The notes under the pieces were generated by a model. The model saw only the letters and a list, made by a program, of their open reading frames with translations. It ran no database searches and was not told the origin of the DNA. This document shows, piece after piece, positions 56,627 to 64,000 of a stretch of DNA of 64,000 nt (its first letter is position 1; every line of letters begins with the position of its first letter). The position numbers and the translations under genes are program-made. Origin of the DNA: Rhodococcus sp. HNM0563 (GTDB taxonomy: Bacteria; Actinomycetota; Actinomycetes; Mycobacteriales; Mycobacteriaceae); NCBI RefSeq assembly GCF_012726195.1, contig NZ_JAASAF010000001.1, positions 1 to 64,000 of the forward strand, given 5' to 3'.

Positions 56627-57964
56627 ATGGCCCGGTTGTTCGGCACGGACGGGGTTCGCGGGATGGCGAACGCCGGATTGACGGTGGAATTGGCGATGCG
56701 ACTCGCAGGAGCGGCGGCGACCGTGCTCGCGCCCGCCCGCGACGGTCGTCGCCGGGTTGCCGTGGTGGGGCGTGATCCGCGTGCGAGTGGCGAGATGCTC
56801 GAGGCCGCCGTCACCGCGGGGCTTGCCGCAGCCGGCGTCGACGTCGTGTCGGTCGGTGTGCTGCCCACTCCGGCAGTCGCATATCTCACCGGTGAGTACG
56901 CTGCGGACCTCGGTGTGATGATCTCCGCGTCACACAATCCCATGCCGGACAACGGAATCAAGATCTTCGCCGCGGGCGGTCACAAACTCGACGATGCCGC
57001 CGAGGACAGGATCGAGGCTGCACTGCACGATGAAACGCCTCCGGCCCGACCGACCGGAGCCGGTGTCGGCAGGATCCGAACCGCCGACGACGCGGCAGAT
57101 CGTTATCTGGCGCACCTTGCGAGCGCGACGAGCGTGTCGCTCGACGGTGTCACAGTGGTGGTCGACTGCGCACACGGCGCGGCGTCACACGTCGGGCCCG
57201 CCGCCTATGCTGCGGCCGGCGCCACGGTGATTGCGATCAGCGCCGAACCGGACGGTCTCAACATCAACGACGGTTGCGGGTCGACGCATCTCGCGTCCTT
57301 GCAGAAAGCCGTGATCGAGCACGGTGCCGATCTCGGCCTCGGACACGACGGCGACGCGGATCGTTGCCTCGCGGTCGATGCGTCCGGCGCGGTCGTCGAC
57401 GGCGACGCCATCATGGCGGTGCTCGCACTGAGCATGCGAGACCGCGACGAACTGCGTGACGACACACTCGTCGCAACCGTCATGAGCAACCTCGGTCTGC
57501 ACCTGGCGATGCGGGAGTCCGGAATCGAGGTCGTGACAGTCGGCGTCGGCGACCGGTATGTGCTCGAGGAACTCCGCCGTGGCGGATTCTCCCTCGGAGG
57601 AGAGCAATCCGGACACATCGTCTTCCCCGCGCACGGCACGACCGGTGACGGCGTTCTGACCGGACTGCGGTTGATGGAACGGATGGCAGTGACCGGAACG
57701 TCACTCGCCGATCTGGCCGCGGTGATGCAGTCGCTCCCGCAGGTCCTCGTCAATGTTCCCGTATCGGACAAAGCTGCGGTCGCGGCGAACCGGGCGGTCG
57801 CAGATGCCGTTGCCGAAGCCGAACGGGAACTCGGCACTACCGGGCGAGTGCTGTTGCGACCATCCGGCACCGAACAGCTCGTCCGCGTCATGGTCGAGGC
57901 GTCGGAGAACACGCACGCACAGGCTGTTGCCGATCGACTGGCGAAAGTCGTTGCCGGCGTCTGA
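56627..57964 (+). CDS. glmM: Phosphoglucosamine mutase
   Basis: Converts glucosamine-6-phosphate to glucosamine-1-phosphate on the way to UDP-GlcNAc for peptidoglycan and the arabinogalactan linker; 445 residues. The phosphoserine loop is [14 protein letters not shown], the metal-binding loop GHDGDADRC, the sugar-binding GGEQSGHI and the phosphate-binding [11 protein letters not shown]. The ATG at 56627 gives the standard start [15 protein letters not shown], with GAGGAC upstream. The pathway partner glmS lies 2.8 kb downstream. Confidence 0.98.
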   Translation: MARLFGTDGVRGMANAGLTVELAMRLAGAAATVLAPARDGRRRVAVVGRDPRASGEMLEAAVTAGLAAAGVDVVSVGVLPTPAVAYLTGEYAADLGVMISASHNPMPDNGIKIFAAGGHKLDDAAEDRIEAALHDETPPARPTGAGVGRIRTADDAADRYLAHLASATSVSLDGVTVVVDCAHGAASHVGPAAYAAAGATVIAISAEPDGLNINDGCGSTHLASLQKAVIEHGADLGLGHDGDADRCLAVDASGAVVDGDAIMAVLALSMRDRDELRDDTLVATVMSNLGLHLAMRESGIEVVTVGVGDRYVLEELRRGGFSLGGEQSGHIVFPAHGTTGDGVLTGLRLMERMAVTGTSLADLAAVMQSLPQVLVNVPVSDKAAVAANRAVADAVAEAERELGTTGRVLLRPSGTEQLVRVMVEASENTHAQAVADRLAKVVAGV

Positions 57965-58074
57965 GGGAAATGATCGCCGTACCGCGGCGGTTCTTTTCGT
58001 CGAACGGGGAACCGGATCAGCTGCCGCTGCGTCAAACTCTGTGATGGTGTCGACCGACACGTGAAGGAGTGGGC

Positions 58075-58404
58075 GTGGAGCCACGAGCCGAACTGTATTT
58101 CGACGGCACAGCCGTCCGGGCTGTCGTTTCGACGGTGACCAGTTCTGCGATGTCAGCGGACCGGACATGTCGCCGTGCGCTCGGCGCCCTGGAATTCGGG
58201 CCGCGACACGCAGGGCAGTCGTATCGATCGCGAGGGGCTGCCCTCGAAGAGGGGTATCGGCGCCTACGGCGAGCGCTCGACGAATGGACCGCGGTGACCA
58301 ACCGGTCTTCCGATGCCGCGGCGAGAGCCGCGGACGGATACCGCGACCAGGAACAGGCCACCTTCGACGCACTCCGCGGCACCCGGACGGACCTCGCTCC
58401 GTGA
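58075..58404 (+). CDS. Probable type VII secretion substrate, Rv3440c-like small helical protein
   Basis: Protein of 109 residues, mostly helical and without a signal peptide. The GTG at 58075 is chosen because AAGGAG lies five bases upstream; another GTG two codons earlier is possible. Near the C-terminus Y89-R-D-Q-E93 matches the YxxxD/E secretion motif of type VII substrates, placed after a long helix (EEGYRRLRRALDEWTAVTNRSSDAAARAADGY), as in EspC/ExCE-like proteins. Its stop overlaps the GTG of the next gene, so the two are made together. The place between glmM and glmS and the partner gene match Rv3440c-Rv3439c. Function is not established. Confidence 0.75.
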   Translation: MEPRAELYFDGTAVRAVVSTVTSSAMSADRTCRRALGALEFGPRHAGQSYRSRGAALEEGYRRLRRALDEWTAVTNRSSDAAARAADGYRDQEQATFDALRGTRTDLAP

Positions 58405-59750
58405 ACTCATCGAGGACAGGTCCGTCCCTGTCGCTCGATGCCGGTGCACGCGGTCTGGATTTCTTCGCCGCCTACCTTCCGCACGCTCACAAGGCCGGCA
58501 TCGCAGACCGGATCACCGTCGAAGGTTTGCGCGCACGCTACGACGAGCAGATCGGACTCGACATATCGGTACTCGCCGACGACGCAGCCGTGCTGACCCG
58601 ACTCGCAGGCGACCTGGACAGCCTGGTCACGGAGCAATCGGACGGAGTGCGCGCCTTACGTTCGGCGTGGCGAGGAGATGTCGGCGACCTCGCCCACGAC
58701 GACCTGCATCGAGCCGTGCAGCGCGGTGCGATGCTGTACGACACGGTAGATGCGCTGGCCAGAACCTGCACGGATGCCGTCGACGGCATCACCCGCGCGG
58801 TCGACGAGAAGGCGAACGCCATCGGACCATTCGCGGACATGTCGGTCGCCGGCCGGACCCCCGAGGACATCGGCACGATCATTGCCGGAACGGTCGGCGA
58901 CGGAGGCCCCACCTTGGAGCAGGTGGCACGGTGGTGCGCGGAGGCAGGCACACCCGCTCCCGAGCCGGCCGGAGTCGCGGCGTGGTGCGAGCACTGGTTG
59001 GACGAGGTGTTCGCGCCGACGATGCAGTCGAGGATCGATCGGTTCATCGAGGTGTGCGATATCGCCCACGACACCGTCGACCGCCACCTCGTCGCGATCA
59101 CCCGTGCCTTCGACCCGCTCGACACACCTGTATCGGCGTCGGAGCCCGCGAGACAGTCGAGACAGTTCGGCGGTGGTCCCTTCGGCACGGTCGATACCGG
59201 AGGGCCGGATGACATCCTCGGAGCGGCGACAGACCTCGTGGATGCCGGTCGAGAACTGATCGGTGCCGTTACGGATCTGACCGGTGCAGTAGCAGACCTC
59301 GCGACGGCCGCGATGGAGGGAGCAGCCGCTGTCACCGACGCTGCCGCGTCCGCCTTCACCGCCGCTGCCGCGTCCGGGATCGCCAGGCCCTGCGTCGAGG
59401 GCTTCGAGCCCCCACCGGACCCGGCCGTGCAGGCAGGGCCGGCAGACCCGGCGGTGCAGGCAGGGCCGGCAGACCCGGCCGTGCAGGCAGAGCCGGCAGA
59501 CCCGGCCGTGCTCGCGCCGAAGGCGGCCGAGTCCGGCCCGGCTCCACAACCGCCGTCCACACCGCAAGAGCCGCCTTCGTCGCAGGACGCGTCGCCACCC
59601 TCCGGGGCCATGGTCGCTCAGGCACCCACCGAAAGCCGAGCTGCCAACCGTCGAACGGGCGTGAATGCGGGTGCCGCGGCAACCGACCCCGCCGACACCG
59701 AGTCGCCCCAGGACGACGGAGTCGTGCTCGCCGAGGCAGGACCGTTGTGA
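58401..59750 (+). CDS. Ala/Pro-rich protein with N-terminal WxG helical domain, Rv3439c-like
   Basis: Protein of 449 residues translated in overlap with the preceding small gene (GTGA). Residues about 55-130 look like a WXG100/LXG-type helical hairpin with W90-R-G in the turn (ALRSAWRGDVGDLAHDDL). A second helical part to about residue 250 contains several Trp-Cys pairs (ARWCAEAG, AAWCEHW). Ala/Val-rich helices follow around 265-330. Then comes a low-complexity Pro/Ala tail that includes four copies of PADPAVQAG-like units coded by 27-bp DNA repeats. No signal peptide or membrane helix is evident. It could be a type VII effector or envelope protein whose partner is the preceding gene product (inference from motif split and coupling). 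Confidence 0.75.
   Translation: MNSSRTGPSLSLDAGARGLDFFAAYLPHAHKAGIADRITVEGLRARYDEQIGLDISVLADDAAVLTRLAGDLDSLVTEQSDGVRALRSAWRGDVGDLAHDDLHRAVQRGAMLYDTVDALARTCTDAVDGITRAVDEKANAIGPFADMSVAGRTPEDIGTIIAGTVGDGGPTLEQVARWCAEAGTPAPEPAGVAAWCEHWLDEVFAPTMQSRIDRFIEVCDIAHDTVDRHLVAITRAFDPLDTPVSASEPARQSRQFGGGPFGTVDTGGPDDILGAATDLVDAGRELIGAVTDLTGAVADLATAAMEGAAAVTDAAASAFTAAAASGIARPCVEGFEPPPDPAVQAGPADPAVQAGPADPAVQAEPADPAVLAPKAAESGPAPQPPSTPQEPPSSQDASPPSGAMVAQAPTESRAANRRTGVNAGAAATDPADTESPQDDGVVLAEAGPL
59418..59519. repeat. 27-bp tandem repeats in the Pro/Ala tail
   Basis: Units at 59418-59444, 59445-59471 and 59472-59498 differ by one base or so each, and a partial fourth unit starts at 59499. Being a multiple of three, copy changes keep the reading frame and alter only the tail length. 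Confidence 0.9.
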
Positions 59751-59761
59751 CGACGCCGGAT

Positions 59762-60610
59762 CTAGCTGCTGAGCAACTTGTTGATGCGGCTACCGAGATC
59801 GTCCTCGACCAGAGCGGGATCCGCGATCACGGTGGAACCGGGAATTTCGGTCGTGGGATCGGAGAACGCCGCGTAGGTCTTGTCGTCGGTGAGTAGGTTC
59901 AGGAGGTACCCGGTCAGGAGCGCCCGGGTGCGCTCCTGCGTCTTCCGCTCGGCCCCACCGAACCCGAGGGCGCCGAGCAGGCGACGGCCTTCCACGAGCC
60001 CCTGGTCGTCGGCCTTGTCGACGACGCGCAATTGCACGTCCTCGCCGCCCCAATTCCGGGCCAGCGATACCGCGTCGCTGTTCATCGTGCCGAAACTCTT
60101 CTCTCCGACGAGCACCAACCCGGGTGCTGTGACGCGGGCGGCGGCTTCGGCTGCCGACGGAGAGGTAGGGGCGGGGTAGAGCGCCGCGACAGCGCCCACC
60201 CTGCGCTGCGCCGCACCCAGAATCGCTGCACCGGCGCCCATACCGTGCCCGACGAGAGCAAGCCGGTGCGGATGCACGCTAATGCGGCCGGTGCCCAGGC
60301 GGACGCCCGTGCAGATGTCGAGGGTGGTCAGCAGATCGGTGGCCAACCCGACGGTGGAAGGGACAGGGCCGCGTTCGGTGCCGGGCGCTGCAGCCACGAT
60401 CCCCCACGAGGCGAGATGCTCGAGCAGCCCCGAGTACTTGCCGATGCCGGTCAGCCAGCCGTGACCGAACGCCACCGCGGGAAGGTTGAAGCCTTCCGCA
60501 GGGGTGTAGACGATGCCGGGGAGACCGGCGAGCGCGAGGTCGCCGCGCAGCACCGTGTGCGGGCCGCGCTTCGAGAGTTGCCGAGCCAGGGATTTCGGGT
60601 TCGCCGCCAC
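59762..60610 (-). CDS. Alpha/beta-hydrolase-fold protein without the usual serine, Rv3438-like
   Basis: Protein of 282 residues with the outline of a dienelactone-hydrolase/chlorophyllase-like alpha/beta hydrolase: VAFGHGWLTGIGKYSGLLEHLASWGIVAAAPGTERGP near 60, and the elbow region ALVGHGMGAGAAIL. At the elbow the expected G-x-S-x-G reads G-H-G-M-G, so the nucleophilic serine is replaced by glycine. It is either non-catalytic or uses different chemistry. The GTG at 60610 is preferred over an ATG 21 codons earlier. It lies exactly seven bases after a -10 box TAACGT (60618-60623, minus strand), the leaderless arrangement, and gives a length close to the mycobacterial homologue. The gene is divergent from glmS. 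Confidence 0.8.
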   Translation of the reverse strand: MAANPKSLARQLSKRGPHTVLRGDLALAGLPGIVYTPAEGFNLPAVAFGHGWLTGIGKYSGLLEHLASWGIVAAAPGTERGPVPSTVGLATDLLTTLDICTGVRLGTGRISVHPHRLALVGHGMGAGAAILGAAQRRVGAVAALYPAPTSPSAAEAAARVTAPGLVLVGEKSFGTMNSDAVSLARNWGGEDVQLRVVDKADDQGLVEGRRLLGALGFGGAERKTQERTRALLTGYLLNLLTDDKTYAAFSDPTTEIPGSTVIADPALVEDDLGSRINKLLSS

Positions 60611-60617
60611 GGCGAGA

Positions 60618-60623
60618 ACGTTA
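60618..60623 (-). promoter_or_regulatory. Leaderless -10 box of the hydrolase-fold gene
   Basis: TAACGT on the minus strand ends seven bases before the GTG at 60610. This spacing puts the transcription start on the start codon. Confidence 0.55.
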
Positions 60624-60711
60624 GCCGATCGTCGTGGCAGACGGGTGCGGTGATCGGGCTGGGCGTGCCGCATCTGCTCCGAGTACCGTGCACAACCTGG
60701 TCACCAGCGCA

Positions 60712-60742
60712 TTGTCGATGAGCAGAGCGTGCCAAGTACCCT
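60712..60742 (+). promoter_or_regulatory. Leaderless promoter of glmS
   Basis: -10 TACCCT (60737-60742) ends seven bases before the glmS ATG, and there is no ribosome site between them. A weak -35 TTGTCG lies at 60712-60717 (19-base spacer). This is the leaderless geometry. No glmS ribozyme motif was recognised, but the short gap would not hold one anyway. Confidence 0.6.
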
Positions 60743-60749
60743 GCTAACC

Positions 60750-62615
60750 ATGTGCGGAATCGTGGGGTATGTCGGGCACCGCCGTGCCCTCGACGTGGTG
60801 GTGGAGGCCCTTCGGCGGATGGAGTACCGAGGCTACGACTCGGCCGGCATCGCCGTTCTCGACGGCGCGGGTGGGCTCGCCGTCGAACGTAAGGCCGGCC
60901 GACTCGCGAACCTGGAAGCCGAACTCGCCGAGATCGGTGAGGACCGATTCGACGGCACGGCAGGGATGGGACACACGAGGTGGGCGACGCACGGTCGTCC
61001 CACCGACCGCAACGCGCATCCGCATCGCGATGCGAGCGGCCGGATCGCGGTGGTCCACAACGGCATCATCGAGAACTTCGCGCCGCTTCGTGCCGAACTC
61101 GAAGCGGCAGGCGTCGAACTGGAATCCGATACCGACACCGAGGTCGCGGTCCACCTGGTCGCCCGCGCGTATGCACACGGGCCTACGGCCGGTGATTTCG
61201 TCGAGAGCGCCCGCAGTGTGCTGCGCCGTCTCGAAGGCGCGTTCACGCTCGTGTTCGTGCATGCGGACCATCCGGGAACGATCATCGCGGCCCGCCGCTC
61301 GACGCCGCTGGTCGTCGGCGTCGGAGACGGTGAGATGTTCATTGCCTCGGATGTGGCGGCATTCATCGAGTTCACCCGCGACGCCGTCGAGCTGGGCCAG
61401 GACCAGGTCGTGGTGATCACGAAGGATTCGTACGAGGTCACCGACTTCGACGGCAATACCGATGTGCCGACGCAGCCGTTCACCATCGACTGGGATCTCG
61501 CGGCTGCGGAGAAGGGCGGTCACGACTACTTCATGCTCAAGGAGATCGAGGAGCAGCCCGCCGCGGTTGCCGATACCTTGCGCGGGCATTTCGTCGACGG
61601 CCGGATCGTGCTCGACGAGCAGCGGCTGTCGGATCAGGAACTGCGGGACATCGACAAGGTGTTCGTCGTCGCGTGTGGCAGCTCCTATCACTCGGGTCTG
61701 GTGGCGAAGTACGCGATCGAGCATTGGACGCGGTTGCCCGTCGAGGTGGAGCTGGCATCGGAGTTCCGGTACCGGGATCCGGTGCTGGACCGGTCGACGC
61801 TGGTGGTGGCGATCTCGCAGTCGGGGGAAACCGCCGACACGCTCGAGGCGGTGCGGCACGCGAAGGACCAGAAGGCGCGGGTGCTTGCGGTGTGCAACAC
61901 CAATGGTGCGCAGATTCCGCGTGAGGCCGATGCGGTGCTGTATACGCGGACCGGTCCGGAGATCGGGGTTGCCTCGACGAAGGCGTTCCTGGCGCAGATG
62001 GCGGCGAACCTGTTGGTGGGGTTGGCGTTGGCGCAGGCGCGGGGCACCAAGTATCCCGATGAGGTGGCGCGCGAATATCAGGATCTCGAGGCGATGCCCG
62101 CGAAGATCGAGCAGTTGCTGCTCGGGATGGAGCCGGTGCGGGAGTTGGCGCGTGCGTTGGCGGCGTCGCCTGCGGTGCTGTTCCTGGGGCGGCATGTGGG
62201 GTATCCAGTGGCGCTCGAGGGTGCGCTCAAGCTCAAAGAGCTGGCGTACATGCATGCGGAGGGTTTCGCCGCAGGGGAGCTCAAGCACGGGCCGATCGCG
62301 TTGATCGAGGACGGATTGCCCGTCATCGTCGTCATGCCGTCACCCAAGGGGCGTGCTGTTCTGCACAGCAAGTTGCTCAGCAACATCCGGGAGATCCAGG
62401 CCCGTGGTGCGGTGACCGTGGTCATCGCGGAGGAGGGTGACGAGACGGTGCGTCCGTTCGCGGATCATCTCGTGGAGATCCCGGCGTCGCCGTCGTTGTT
62501 GCAGCCGTTGTTGTCGACGGTGCCGTTGCAGGTGTTCGCGGCGGAAGTTGCGCAGTCGCGTGGGTACGACGTGGACAAGCCCCGTAATCTCGCCAAGTCC
62601 GTCACCGTCGAATAG
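60750..62615 (+). CDS. glmS: Glutamine--fructose-6-phosphate aminotransferase (isomerizing)
   Basis: Makes glucosamine-6-phosphate from fructose-6-phosphate and glutamine, the entry step to UDP-GlcNAc; 621 residues. The ATG at 60750 gives MCGIVGYVG, where Cys2 becomes the N-terminal nucleophile of the glutaminase domain. HTRWATHGRP and NGIIEN are glutaminase motifs. Two SIS isomerase domains follow (ACGSSYHSG, ISQSGETADT, GVASTKAF, and GRHVGYPVALEGALKLKELAYMHAEGFAAGELKHGP). The end AKSVTVE is canonical. It is apparently leaderless. nnr follows after 36 bases on the same strand. Confidence 0.98.
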   Translation: MCGIVGYVGHRRALDVVVEALRRMEYRGYDSAGIAVLDGAGGLAVERKAGRLANLEAELAEIGEDRFDGTAGMGHTRWATHGRPTDRNAHPHRDASGRIAVVHNGIIENFAPLRAELEAAGVELESDTDTEVAVHLVARAYAHGPTAGDFVESARSVLRRLEGAFTLVFVHADHPGTIIAARRSTPLVVGVGDGEMFIASDVAAFIEFTRDAVELGQDQVVVITKDSYEVTDFDGNTDVPTQPFTIDWDLAAAEKGGHDYFMLKEIEEQPAAVADTLRGHFVDGRIVLDEQRLSDQELRDIDKVFVVACGSSYHSGLVAKYAIEHWTRLPVEVELASEFRYRDPVLDRSTLVVAISQSGETADTLEAVRHAKDQKARVLAVCNTNGAQIPREADAVLYTRTGPEIGVASTKAFLAQMAANLLVGLALAQARGTKYPDEVAREYQDLEAMPAKIEQLLLGMEPVRELARALAASPAVLFLGRHVGYPVALEGALKLKELAYMHAEGFAAGELKHGPIALIEDGLPVIVVMPSPKGRAVLHSKLLSNIREIQARGAVTVVIAEEGDETVRPFADHLVEIPASPSLLQPLLSTVPLQVFAAEVAQSRGYDVDKPRNLAKSVTVE

Positions 62616-62651
62616 TCGCGAGAAGCGCAGATCGATCGACCGGGAGTCCCG

Positions 62652-64000
62652 ATGCGCAGCTACCACCCGTGTGAGCAGGTTCGTGCCGCGGAGGCGAAAC
62701 ACCTGGCGGTCCTGCCAGAGGGCACGCTGATGCGCCGAGCCGCGTTCGGGCTCGCGCGGCTGGTGGCCGAGGAACTTCGCGCGCGCACAGGTGCCGTCGC
62801 GGGGCGGACGGTGACCTTGCTCGTGGGTTCCGGCGACAACGGCGGCGACGCTCTGTGGGCCGGTGCGTTCCTGCGTCGACGCGGGGTCGCGGTGACCGCA
62901 CTGTTGCTCGCTCCGGATCGTGCGCATCCTGCAGGACTCGCCGCATTGCGCGCGGCGGGGGGCCGCACGGCAACCGCGACGCCCGAGCATCTCGGCGATC
63001 CCGACCTCGTGCTCGACGGTATCGTCGGAATATCCGGCCGTGGTCCGTTGCGCCCGGCAGCGGCAGTCCTCGTCGATGCGATCACCGCACCGATCGTCGC
63101 GGTCGACACGCCGAGCGGTGTCGATCCCGACACCGGGGCGATCGACGGCCCGGCGGTTACCGCCGCCCTCACAGTCACGTTCGGTGCACGCAAACCCGTG
63201 CACGTCCTTGCCCCGACGCGATGCGGGCGCGTCGAACTGATCGACATCGGTCTCGACCTGCCGCCGTCGGACCTGGTAGCGGCGGACCCCGCCGAGCTGG
63301 GCGCGATCTGGCCGGTCCCCGGGGCGGACGACGACAAGTACAGCCAGGGTGTGGTCGGCATCGTGGCAGGCAGCGCACGGTATCCCGGGGCCGCAGTGCT
63401 CTGCACGGGCGCAGCGGTGGCTGCAACTTCCGGAATGGTGCGTTACGTCGGTAGCGCGGGAGCGGAGATACTCGCGCATTATCCGGAGGTCGTCGCGGCG
63501 CCCACATTCGACGCTGCGGGTCGCGTACAGGCGTGGGTGGTCGGGCCGGGCGGTGGCACGGACGCGCGTGCGGAGAACACGCTGCGCGACGTTCTGTCGA
63601 CCGATCTACCGGTGGTCGTCGACGCCGACGGCCTGACGATCCTCGCGCGCAACCCGTCACTCGTGCGGGGTCGTGCCGCGCCGACGCTTCTCACTCCGCA
63701 TGCGGGGGAGTTCGCGCGTCTCACCGGCAACGACCCGCAGTCGGACCGGCTCGGTTCTGCGCGCAGCCTCGCCGCGGACCTCCAGGTGCACGTGCTGCTC
63801 AAGGGACGCACCACGCTCATCGCCCGACCCGACGGACACACGTTCGTCAACGATGCGGGTGGATCGTGGGCGTCGACCGCGGGCGCCGGGGATCTGCTGG
63901 CCGGAGTCGTAGGAGCGCTGGTGTCGTCGGGCATGCCGATCGACCTTGCTGCCGCTGCGGGCGCTCGCGCGCACTCACTTGCCGCGAATCTCGCAGCGCG
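62652..64000 (+). CDS. nnr: Bifunctional NAD(P)HX epimerase/dehydratase, 5' part (runs off the right edge)
   Basis: Repairs damaged (hydrated) NADH/NADPH: an N-terminal epimerase fused to an ADP/ATP-dependent dehydratase. The ATG at 62652 begins RSYHPCEQVRAAEAKHLAVLPEGTLMRRA, the standard epimerase start, and VGSGDNGGDALWAGAFLRRRG is its nucleotide loop. DTPSGVDPDTG and TFGARKPVHVLAPTRCGRVELIDIGL end that domain. The dehydratase part shows VVDADGLTILARNP, LLTPHAGEFARL, LKGRTTLIA and STAGAGDLLAGVVGAL. The frame is open to the end of the window (449 codons), so the last few residues are missing. The placement after glmS resembles Rv3436c-Rv3433c. Confidence 0.96.
   Translation, partial: MRSYHPCEQVRAAEAKHLAVLPEGTLMRRAAFGLARLVAEELRARTGAVAGRTVTLLVGSGDNGGDALWAGAFLRRRGVAVTALLLAPDRAHPAGLAALRAAGGRTATATPEHLGDPDLVLDGIVGISGRGPLRPAAAVLVDAITAPIVAVDTPSGVDPDTGAIDGPAVTAALTVTFGARKPVHVLAPTRCGRVELIDIGLDLPPSDLVAADPAELGAIWPVPGADDDKYSQGVVGIVAGSARYPGAAVLCTGAAVAATSGMVRYVGSAGAEILAHYPEVVAAPTFDAAGRVQAWVVGPGGGTDARAENTLRDVLSTDLPVVVDADGLTILARNPSLVRGRAAPTLLTPHAGEFARLTGNDPQSDRLGSARSLAADLQVHVLLKGRTTLIARPDGHTFVNDAGGSWASTAGAGDLLAGVVGALVSSGMPIDLAAAAGARAHSLAANLAA

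Noticed and set aside
59418..59519. Possible CRISPR or protein-binding array in the 27-bp repeats
   Set aside because: No spacers, and the repeats are in frame within a Pro/Ala-rich coding tail.
60611..60749. glmS ribozyme/riboswitch in front of glmS
   Set aside because: The gap is too short and the promoter geometry implies a leaderless transcript; no ribozyme core motif was recognised.

Overview
The window comes from a high-GC, mycolic-acid-containing actinobacterium of the order Mycobacteriales, most likely Rhodococcus or a close relative. The evidence is two antigen-85-type mycolyltransferases, a complete ESX-4-type type VII secretion locus between truA and rplM in the same gene order as Mycobacterium tuberculosis Rv3455c to Rv3433c, the actinobacterial S10/spc/alpha ribosomal clusters, many GTG/TTG starts, and several genes that appear to be transcribed without a leader. 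The genus is an inference from gene content; no species-level marker was tested.

Layout. (1) 1-12.3 kb: the 3' part of a giant non-ribosomal peptide synthetase, entering from the left edge, with domains A(partial)-T / C-A-T / C-A(Thr)-T-E / C-A-T-TE. (2) 12.4-20.1 kb: cell-envelope and accessory genes. These are a secreted mycolyltransferase, a convergent secreted lipase, a DrrABC-like ABC exporter operon, a GntR/FCD regulator and a divergent Tat-type amidase. (3) 20.1-37.8 kb: ribosomal protein clusters rpsJ-rplC-rplD-rplW-rplB-rpsS-rplV-rpsC-rplP-rpmC-rpsQ, rplN-rplX-rplE-rpsZ, rpsH-rplF-rplR-rpsE-rpmD-rplO, secY-adk-map, infA-rpmJ, rpsM-rpsK-rpsD-rpoA-rplQ. They are punctuated by strong hairpin terminators and internal promoters, and dtd lies on the opposite strand. 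(4) 37.8-42.6 kb: truA, a second mycolyltransferase, a 21-codon hydrophobic mini-gene with a perfect Shine-Dalgarno, an acyl-CoA dehydrogenase divergent from a TetR regulator, and an FMN reductase. (5) 42.7-55.2 kb: the ESX-4-type locus eccE / eccB / mycP-eccD / eccC-(Rv3446c-like)-esxU-esxT. (6) 55.5-64 kb: rplM-rpsI, glmM, a probable type VII substrate pair (Rv3440c/Rv3439c-like), an alpha/beta-hydrolase-fold protein lacking the usual serine, glmS, and the start of nnr running off the right edge.

How the genes fit together. The core is translation and cell-wall precursor supply (ribosome, RNA polymerase alpha, SecY, GlmM/GlmS for UDP-GlcNAc). Around it are envelope functions: two enzymes that transfer mycolates, a lipid/drug-type exporter, and a specialised secretion machine. 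The most interesting parts are the small gene pair at 58.1-59.8 kb, which carries split secretion hallmarks (YxxxE in one protein, WxG in the other), the unannotated 21-residue peptide near 39.95 kb, the ESX-4 locus that retains eccE, and the NRPS whose product and first modules lie outside what can be read here. No tRNA, rRNA, CRISPR array, insertion sequence or prophage was recognised.
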